Assembly: GCA_027563935.2 (NCBI GenBank)
Contig: CM050450.1
Coordinates: 92,378,439 to 92,442,438, forward strand
DNA length: 64,000 nt
Direction: 5' to 3'
DNA from: Costus lasius
Taxonomy: Eukaryota; Streptophyta; Magnoliopsida; Zingiberales; Costaceae
Shown here: positions 56,586 through 64,000 of the stretch, piece by piece
How positions within the stretch are numbered: the stretch's first letter is position 1
How the letters are laid out: every line of letters starts with the position of its first letter
The notes under the pieces: model-generated
Database searches by the model: none
What the model was told of the DNA's origin: nothing
What the model saw: the letters and a program-made list of their open reading frames with translations, nothing else
Position numbers and translations under genes: made by a program

Positions 56586-58280
56586 TGTTGGGGTATGCCC
56601 TTAAGGCTAATGTTTGAGGCCATGGGAATGTATCAGTATCATGTAATAAACTGTTATGTTTATAAAGGCATGGTTATTATTCAGTTGTTTACATTGTCTG
56701 CTGCAATATATGTTCTTCTGAATAATGTCTCAAAGCTGTTCAGCTAGGCTGACATGCTATAAGTCCTTAGTCGAGATATCTTGGTGAACATGAGACAGCC
56801 TTGATATGGTTGAGACTAATATGTGTTCTAATCTTATAGGATGCTTCGAGCATGGAATAAGATGTAGACTCATGGGTACAATGGATGTACTGGACAGACC
56901 CTACTAGGATGTTCAATTGTTTGTCACAATGTGAATATTCCTTGAATATGACAAGTGGCACATTTCCTCTGACTTGAGATCGCTTGTGTTTTCTGAATGA
57001 TGATTGTCATCATTTTGAGGTAGTTCAATATCATTTGAAACATAATGGTTATAGACTATCTTGGATGGTGAGCTTGAATCAGGTTAGGGCACTAGTGATA
57101 GACATAGGATTGCCGTCTCCTTGTTTAAGGAGTGTGATGTTCTAAAGGGGCCCCCTGGATGAGATGATTGAGAGAGTGTATGGCCATACCCAGGTGACAG
57201 TGTTCATCTGTTCTAATCATGCTCATCATATTGGAGTTACAAGCTTGACAGGCTTGTCCAATAAGAACATCCAGTGGCAAAGGAAATATGTATGCTTTGT
57301 GAGTTGATTCACACTTGTGCTGTATTTTGGGTGTAGTCTTGGAAGACTCTTTTCTTTATATCGGGAGACAGTGATGTGTTGCTAGATACCCCTCACTGAT
57401 CGTGATAATGAGAATTATCGTTACCGACATTTAAAGAAAACCCTCAGGGTCGCACAATTTGATGATATGGCTTACTTAAGTTAGATCGTGTGGACTGAAT
57501 TGTTTGGGTTCAGTTTAAAGGGATTTAATCTCTGATCGTAAGTGAGATCTGGTCTGATCATGTTTGATTGATTAGGGCATTAGATCGGTAAGCTTTGATC
57601 GAGAGATTGGATGCTAGATTGGTCAGATCAGGAGCATCAAAGAGATCGACGGTTAGATCTGGAGCCTTAGGGTTTAATTTGATCTAAGCCTTGTCGCTTG
57701 GCTTATTTGGTTTTTGGACCGAACCAACATGAACCGGCTCATGGATGAGCGCATGGTTCAAGGGTGAAGTGAGTTGCGATTGGGGTAAACCCATGACCGC
57801 AAGTGGTGAAGTGGTATGCTATTTTTAGATAGCACTTCCCTACGTGACCACGACTCACGATTCACGCCTTTCTCTTCTTGTCGTTTGACGCTCATCTCTC
57901 GCTGAAGAGCATCCATCTCTCGGGGTTTTTCCATTCGAGAAAGAGAGAGGTTGACGAAAATAAGGAGGAAGAAAATCGCCAAGCAAAGAAGATCTCCTTC
58001 CCTTCCATTCGAGAAGAACACCTTGACGCCTTGCTAGCACAAGGAGCATCAAGGAGTAGGCACATCTTTCATCTTGTGTGCGTATCTTCAGGAGGAGAGC
58101 GGCATCACTCTCTGCTTCCAAGGCGCCATCTAGAAATGGCTATGGTATGGTTCTATCTCATCTATGCAATCGGTTTTGTTAATCATATAACATGAAAGAT
58201 CCTAAGAAGCCCTCTCCGCTGCGTTCTCCCTTAATATGCGCCTCACTTGGGTTTCGCCCCCCCTTATCTGGGGACCTTCA
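56586..58280 (+). repeat. 5' LTR of element G (1695 bp)
   Basis: It starts TGTTGGGGTATGCCC and ends GGGGACCTTCA. Its central inverted repeat reads GATAAT-GAGA-ATTATC (57404-57419): both arms changed relative to F, keeping complementarity. Confidence 0.95.
58136..58144 (+). other. Candidate LTR mini-exon of element G (start codon)
   Basis: ATG GCT ATG is followed by GTATGG. It is the first ATG after about 57830, and in phase with gag through the acceptor at 60079/60080. Confidence 0.6.
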
Positions 58281-58282
58281 AT

Positions 58283-58294
58283 TGGTATCAGAGC
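58283..58294 (+). other. Primer-binding site of element G (tRNA-iMet)
   Basis: TGGTATCAGAGC, two bases after the LTR. Confidence 0.93.
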
Positions 58295-59559
58295 CATAGG
58301 TTAACACATGTTTTATGATTGCATGAGCCATTTTTGTGATTCATGTTGCAGATCTTTATTACATGCGCATATACATGTTTAGTTATCATGAACGATACTT
58401 GTATTTTTCATCTTGGCGCATGTAAGATGGCGCATTATTTTTGTTGTTGTTTTTACAAAACGATGATAACATGCGCGACTCACTATAGATCTGAGGCCCT
58501 GCTATAAACCCTTAGATGGGTTATTAGGGTTGAAGTCACCCCCTAGGTTAGATCCAAACAGTCTGATCAGACTATCTGACAGCCTGAATGGGTCGACCAG
58601 ATAGCACCTTGGCGCAAGCCTATGGTGGCTATAGGTCGACTGCAGACAGGTGTGTAGCGATGTCTGATTGAGACAACAGATGAACACACATGAGTTAGGC
58701 CCGGGGTCACACCCGCTTGCCAGACCTCATTGTGGTTGTTCAGCCCTGGCGCATGCATGGTTGACCTTATGGTCGACTCAAGTCAGTTAGGACTTGGTGC
58801 ATGCTAGGGCAGTGGATCTGACTAGGTTGGATGAGTGGATCCCTGGTAATAGACCGTTGTAAGGTTGAAGGGCAAATAAGGAAATTAAAATTGATCCCAT
58901 GGGGTTTTTCGAAAATTTTAATTTTTATGGATCACATGATTGCTGATTGGATGCATATGTTTGTTTATTTAGTCTTATGTGGGCTGCCCATATTAATTGT
59001 GTGCTGTGCTGGGGCCTGTGTGCCTGGGATTTAAAAGTGTAAATTAATTATTGTGATCTGCGCATCACATTGCTTTAATTTATAAAATGTAATTGACCTG
59101 CGTGTCAATCTTGTCTAGATAGTTAAATTTGTAATTTAATTAGACAAGAGCACAGAGCACACTTGGCAGAGGCGCATGCAGCTGTGGCTGGACTAGGTGG
59201 GAGGTCTAGGGTTCGACCCTAGGACCTGGCGCATTTCCCTGGTGGGCGCACCAAAGCTGCAATTGGCGCTTGGGCCCTGGCTTGGGCCAGATGAGCAGCA
59301 AAAGACCCATGAAGAGCAAGTGAAGACTTAAGTTAGGTTAAGGTCTCACTAGGGCTATGGGCTTTTACCACATAAGATTCATGCTTTCTTTTATTTATTG
59401 TTTAAATATTAGAACTGCATGATTAAGTTTATCTTCTGCTATCACCATAGGAATTGTATGATAGTGAAGAAGATAAAAGACCGTGAAAATCCAACGCTTA
59501 ATATCAAGCTCATAAAGCCTTCTGACGCGAAACCTCACTATTCTGATTATCGTTGGAGC

Positions 59560-59798
59560 CGTGTTGTACCCACTCAGTGGGCACGTCCATCTATCTTCAG
59601 AGGGTGTGGGATTACACCTGTGTGTTACAGAGTAGGGATTTATCCCTTCTCGTTGCTCAGCATAGCACATGGTGGTCCAGGGAGTAGGTTGGGTCAGCTT
59701 GACCATGAAGGCTACATATGTGGCGCATATGGTAGCACATGGAGGCAGCCATCTGTGGGGTCAGAGACTGTGTTGTACCAACTCAGTTGGCACAGTCT
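59560..59798 (+). promoter_or_regulatory. Paired leader hairpins of element G
   Basis: Hairpin 1 at 59560-59585 and hairpin 2 at 59765-59798, identical in stems, bulge and loop to F although surrounding bases differ. Confidence 0.68.
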
Positions 59799-60100
59799 GC
59801 TGGATTGCCCAGATGAAGGGGAATCGCATGGGTTGGCGATCGGCAGGGAATGCCTACCGGAGATTAGTGCTTGTACTCTCTGTGCATCTTATCTCGCCTG
59901 AGCGGGACGCGGAGACCAAGTATGAAATCCGGATCCCATCTCACTAAAAGAGTACTACTCTTTCGGGCTGTTTTGCTGGATTTTTCAGCCAGATAAAATA
60001 GTGAGAAAAGGAATCTTTCTTAAGTCCTGATTGATTCTTAAACATTGATACTGACCTTGCTGTTCTTGCATTGTTGTAGATACCTGCAGCAACGAACACC

Positions 60101-63100
60101 ATGAACTTCAATGTGCGATCCCTACTGGAAAGGGAGAAGTTTGCTGGGCCGAACTTCTCTGACTGGTTTGGACACCTTAAGATCGTTCTTAAGGCAGAGA
60201 GGAAACTGTATGTCCTCGAGACGGCGATACCGCCGCAGCCCGCTCCGAACGCCGCAAGGGCGGTTCGGGAAGCCTATGAAAAGCACGTCAATGATAGCAT
60301 TGATGTCGCTTGCCTGATGCTAGCGTCTATGACGCCACCGCTGCAGCGTCAGCATGAGGATATGTCGGCTATAGAGATTATAGCGAACCTCAAGATGCTG
60401 TATGCTGCACAGGCGAGGACAGAGCGCTACAATTTGACGAAGCTCTTCTTTCAGAGCAAACTGGCTGAAGGGAGCCCAGTGGGAGCTCACGTGCTCAAGA
60501 TGATTGGGCACAAGGAAGCTCTGGAGAAACTGGGGCACACCATCAACCAGGAGCTTGCTGTGGATATTATTCTGCAGTCTCTCCCGCCTTCATTCGACGC
60601 GTTCATTATTAATTTTAATATGAACAAAATCGATTGTACTCCGGCAGAGCTGCTGAATATGCTCCTCACTACTGAGGAGACTCTAAAGGGAAAGCCTTCG
60701 ACCTCTGTCTTAATGGTTCCTTCAAGGAACAAGAAGAAGGGGAAGAAGGGCAAGACCCCTGTCAAGAGCTACAGCAAGGCTTTGAAGCAAAAGGTCAAGC
60801 GGTCCAAGGAATACAGGTGTTTCCACTGTGGCCAGCTGGGTCACTGGAAAAAGGACTGTAAAGCGCTCCAAGGAGATAAGAGGGGAAGCTTCGCTTCTGG
60901 CTCAGGTATATTCGTGACTGAGGTCATGTTTTCTTCTTCTATATCATGGGTGTTGGACACTGCATGTGGAGTTCACATTTGTTCAAATGTACAGGAACTC
61001 AAGAGAAGAAGGCAGGTGGGACAGCATGAAGTGGACCTACGAGTTGGAAACGGGGCACGGGTTGCTGCTGTTGCTGTAGGAGACTATTTCATTTCCTTAC
61101 CATCTGGACTTGTATTGGAACTAAACAGTTGTTATTTTGTTCCCAGTATTACTAAAAATATTATCTCCATTCCTGCTCTTGTCAGGAAGGGATTTTCCTT
61201 TGAATGCAATATTTCAAAGTGTATTTTGTCTTTAGATAATATTGTTTATGCAACTGGTTCAATTAGCAATGGGTTATTCATGTTGGACATGGAATGTTCG
61301 ATACAGCAAATCGATATTAAGAAAGCCAAGTATGCTGATGACAGCACCTTGCTATGGCATAGTCGTTTAGGCCATATAAACGAGAAACGCATTAAGCGGT
61401 TGCATGATAATGGACTGCTGGGATCATTCTCCTATAAGGAGATTGATACATGCAAGGCTTGTTTAATGGGTAAAATGACGAAGTCACCTTTTCCTCATAA
61501 AGGTCAAAGGGCTTCAGGTTTACTTGACCTAATACACAGTGATGTGTGTGGGCCATTTAGTAAACATGCCAGAGGTGGCTATCAGTACTTCATTACCTTT
61601 ACTGATGATTTCAGTAGGTATGGCTATGTCTTTTTAATGAGACATAAGAGTGAATCTTTTGACAAGTTCAAAGAGTTCAAGAATGAAGTACAAAATCAGT
61701 TAGGCCGAAATATCAAGGCACTTCGCTCAGATCGAGGTGGAGAATACCTAAGTCATGCGTTTACTGACTATCTGAAGGAGTGTGGGATCATCTCACAGCT
61801 CACTCCGCCAGGAACACCGCAATGGAATGGTGTGTCCGAGAGGAGAAATAGAACGTTACTTGATATGGTTCGTTCTATGATGAGTCAGGCTAATCTACCT
61901 TACTCCTTTTGGGGTTTTGCGCTGGAAACAGCTGCAAAGGTACTAAACCGAGTGCCATCCAAGGCAGTTTCTAAGACTCCATATGAGTTATGGTATGGAA
62001 AACAGCCGAGCTTGACATTTATCAGGATCTGGGGCTGCGAGGCTTATGTCAAAAAGCTCGCCTCTGGGAAACTAGAGAGCAGATCTGACAAATGTATCTT
62101 TGTCGGTTACCCTAAGGAAACTAAGGGTTATTATTTCTACGATCCCAATGAGAACAAGGTTTTTGTTGCTCGGACGGCCATATTTCTTGAGAAGGAGTTT
62201 CTTCTGCAAGAGGCTAGTGGGAGAGAAATAAAGTTGGATGAGAATCCAGAGGAAGGACAAAGTGACCAAGCACAGTTGGATGAGCCTGAGCCGGTAGAAC
62301 AGGTTATTGAACAACCTGAGGCTCAAATATCACGGGAACCGCGAAGATCGGGAAGGATCCGTCGACAGCCTGAGCGCTATGACGGAGTCTACATCATTGA
62401 TAATGATGAACCCCTCACTTATGCGGATGCGGTCAGTGGACCGGAGTCAGCGAGATGGCTTGAAGCTATGCGCGCCGAGATGGACTCCATGTCAGATAAC
62501 CAAGTTTGGGATTTGGTTGATCCGCCTTCGGGAGTTATCCCTATAGGCTGTAAATGGATCTTCAAGAAGAAGATTGACATGGATGGTAACGTAGTTACCT
62601 ATAAAGGCAGGCTTGTTGCGAAAGGTTTCAAACAAATCTACGGGATAGATTATGATGAAACTTTCTCACCTGTAGCCATGTTTAAGTCTATTCGGATTCT
62701 TTTCGCGATAGCTGCATATTATGATTATGAGATCTGGCAGATGGATGTGAAAACAGCTTTCCTGAATGGAAATCTGGATGAGGATGTGTACATGACACAA
62801 CCGGAAGGTTTCACTAATCCAGCAGATCGTCATAAGATATGCAAGTTAAAGAAGTCCATTTATGGACTTAAGCAAGCATCAAGAAGCTGGAATATTCGTT
62901 TTGATGAATCAGTCACCGAATTTGGTTTCATCAAGAACGAGGATGACCCGTGTGTATATAAGAGGTTTAGTGTGAGCGTGATTACTTTCCTAGTCCTCTA
63001 CGTCGATGACATCTTGATCATTGGAAATGACATTCCTGAAATGCATGCTGTGAAGGCATGGCTAAGGAAATGTTTCCAGATGAAAGATCTAGGAGAAGCT

Positions 63101-63982
63101 GCCTATGTGTTAGGTGTGAAGATCTACAGGGATAGATCTAAGAGGCTTCTCGGGCTGTGCCAGAGTACTTACATCGATAAAGTCCTGGAGAGATTTCATT
63201 TAGAGAATTCTAAACGAGGATATCTTCCAGTCAGACATGGTCTGAATATTTCAAAGAGTCAGTGTCCACAAACACAGACTGAGAAAGATGAAATGGACAA
63301 TACGCCTTATGCTTCGGCTATTGGTTCCATTATGTATGCGATGTTGTGTACTCGCCCAGACGTCGCTTACGGGTTAAGCGTGACCAGTCGTTTTCAAAGT
63401 AATCCAGGTTTGGCGCACTGGATTGCAGTCAAGAACATCCTAAAATATCTGCGGAGGACCAAAGATATGTTCTTGATATATGGTGGTCAGGAAGAACTCA
63501 GTATAGAGGGATATACTGACGCTTCGTTCCAGTCTGACCAGGATGATTTCCGATCGCAATCAGGCTATGTTTTTAGGTTGAATGGAGGAGCAGTGGTGTG
63601 GAAGAGTTTCAAACAGTCAACTGTTGCTGATTCCACAACAGAAGCCGAGTATGTTGCAGCCTCGGAAGCATCCAAGGAGGCAGTGTGGATTCGTAAGTTC
63701 GTGAGAGAACTTGGTGTTGTTCCTTCGAGTGCAGATCCTTTGGTTATCTTCTGTGATAACACTGGAGCAATCGCACAAGCAAAGGAACCACGGTCGCACC
63801 AGAAGTCCAAGCACATACAGAGACGGTTTCATTTGATCAGGGAGATCATAGATCGTGGCGAGATCAAAATCTGCAAGGTTCATACAGATGACAATCTGGC
63901 AGACCCGCTTACCAAGCCTCTGGCGCAGCAGAAGCATGAGAAGCACTGTAATAACATGGGTTTGAGATTTCTCAACCATTAG
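60101..63982 (+). CDS. Intact Ty1/copia gag-pol polyprotein (element G)
   Basis: 1293 codons, one fewer than F (a codon missing in the serine run before the protease). It has gag, CCHC knuckle (about 240-253), protease D-T-A (about 286), integrase HHCC and DD35E, reverse transcriptase with the usual D-V-K-T-A-F-L-N-G and YVDD motifs, and RNase H with intact acidic residues. No stop, frameshift or missing catalytic residue is seen, making it the best candidate here for an active enzyme source. Expression probably depends on the LTR upstream and possibly on splicing from the ATG at 58136. Confidence 0.96.
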   Translation: MNFNVRSLLEREKFAGPNFSDWFGHLKIVLKAERKLYVLETAIPPQPAPNAARAVREAYEKHVNDSIDVACLMLASMTPPLQRQHEDMSAIEIIANLKMLYAAQARTERYNLTKLFFQSKLAEGSPVGAHVLKMIGHKEALEKLGHTINQELAVDIILQSLPPSFDAFIINFNMNKIDCTPAELLNMLLTTEETLKGKPSTSVLMVPSRNKKKGKKGKTPVKSYSKALKQKVKRSKEYRCFHCGQLGHWKKDCKALQGDKRGSFASGSGIFVTEVMFSSSISWVLDTACGVHICSNVQELKRRRQVGQHEVDLRVGNGARVAAVAVGDYFISLPSGLVLELNSCYFVPSITKNIISIPALVRKGFSFECNISKCILSLDNIVYATGSISNGLFMLDMECSIQQIDIKKAKYADDSTLLWHSRLGHINEKRIKRLHDNGLLGSFSYKEIDTCKACLMGKMTKSPFPHKGQRASGLLDLIHSDVCGPFSKHARGGYQYFITFTDDFSRYGYVFLMRHKSESFDKFKEFKNEVQNQLGRNIKALRSDRGGEYLSHAFTDYLKECGIISQLTPPGTPQWNGVSERRNRTLLDMVRSMMSQANLPYSFWGFALETAAKVLNRVPSKAVSKTPYELWYGKQPSLTFIRIWGCEAYVKKLASGKLESRSDKCIFVGYPKETKGYYFYDPNENKVFVARTAIFLEKEFLLQEASGREIKLDENPEEGQSDQAQLDEPEPVEQVIEQPEAQISREPRRSGRIRRQPERYDGVYIIDNDEPLTYADAVSGPESARWLEAMRAEMDSMSDNQVWDLVDPPSGVIPIGCKWIFKKKIDMDGNVVTYKGRLVAKGFKQIYGIDYDETFSPVAMFKSIRILFAIAAYYDYEIWQMDVKTAFLNGNLDEDVYMTQPEGFTNPADRHKICKLKKSIYGLKQASRSWNIRFDESVTEFGFIKNEDDPCVYKRFSVSVITFLVLYVDDILIIGNDIPEMHAVKAWLRKCFQMKDLGEAAYVLGVKIYRDRSKRLLGLCQSTYIDKVLERFHLENSKRGYLPVRHGLNISKSQCPQTQTEKDEMDNTPYASAIGSIMYAMLCTRPDVAYGLSVTSRFQSNPGLAHWIAVKNILKYLRRTKDMFLIYGGQEELSIEGYTDASFQSDQDDFRSQSGYVFRLNGGAVVWKSFKQSTVADSTTEAEYVAASEASKEAVWIRKFVRELGVVPSSADPLVIFCDNTGAIAQAKEPRSHQKSKHIQRRFHLIREIIDRGEIKICKVHTDDNLADPLTKPLAQQKHEKHCNNMGLRFLNH

Positions 63983-63990
63983 ATTAAGTG

Positions 63991-64000
63991 CAAGTGGGAG
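63991..64000 (+). other. Polypurine tract of element G (at window end)
   Basis: GCAAGTGGGAG at the edge, as upstream of the 3' LTR in F. Confidence 0.8.

Larger units (their letters stand above)
58145..60079 (+). other. Leader of element G, candidate intron of 1935 bp
   Basis: Same layout as F: donor in the LTR, primer-binding site, conserved blocks, hairpins, TACTGAC branch motif, T-rich tract and TTGTTGTAG. Confidence 0.62.
56586..64000 (+). mobile_element. Element G: Ty1/copia with intact polyprotein, 3' LTR outside window
   Basis: It has a 5' LTR, primer-binding site, leader, full gag-pol and polypurine tract; the window ends just before the 3' LTR. It is inserted in RT of E after ATGGT (56581-56585). 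The prediction is a 3' LTR of about 1695 bp from about 64002, then ATGGT, then the remainder of E's RT starting TAAGGAAATG. Confidence 0.94.

Overview
The window is plant nuclear DNA made almost entirely of nested LTR retrotransposons. I found no host gene, tRNA, rRNA or CRISPR array. The plant assignment rests on Ty1/copia gag-pol polyproteins with plant-type domain order, primer-binding sites complementary to initiator tRNA-Met (TGGTATCAGAGC), a Ty3/gypsy chromovirus remnant with a chromodomain, and roughly 1.7 kb LTRs in elements of about 9 kb. The species cannot be named from the sequence.

Layout (letters are my labels). A (minus, 1-8938) is a decayed copia element. It sits against B (minus, 8939-11408 and 22785-25879), a more diverged copia element. 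B's leader is split by a solo LTR, H (plus, 11409-12012 and 21147-22784, target duplication TTAAC). H is itself split by the complete element C (minus, 12013-21141, target duplication CACAC). D (plus, 26600-33151, AATTC) is a copia element with a large internal deletion. A chromovirus pol remnant (minus, about 33425-34983 and 45783-45937) is split by a solo LTR, S (plus, TAAGC). S is split by the intact element F (plus, 35203-44309, CAGCC). After an unidentified repeat X (45938-46972) comes E (plus, 46973-56585). E's gag is interrupted by a roughly 3 kb solo LTR of another family (50846-53841, AGCGT), and its reverse transcriptase by element G (plus, 56586 to beyond 64000). F and G each have one uninterrupted polyprotein frame of about 1293 residues.

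The most interesting signal is shared by A, C, D, E, F and G. Near its 3' end each LTR carries a tiny exon, ATG GCN NNG, followed at once by a splice-donor-like GTATGR. About 1.9-2.1 kb downstream, 21 nt before the usual gag ATG, lies a branch point, T-rich tract and TAG acceptor. Splicing would put the LTR's ATG exactly in frame with gag in all six copies. C and D have lost the usual gag ATG but keep this frame. The predicted intron holds the primer-binding site and two paralogous hairpins with compensatory base changes. Spliced RNA would therefore be the translated form, and unspliced RNA would be the genome with candidate packaging or dimerisation structures. A related solo LTR (H) has an analogous ten-codon exon, and element B has related hairpins. 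All of this is inferred from sequence and needs RNA evidence.
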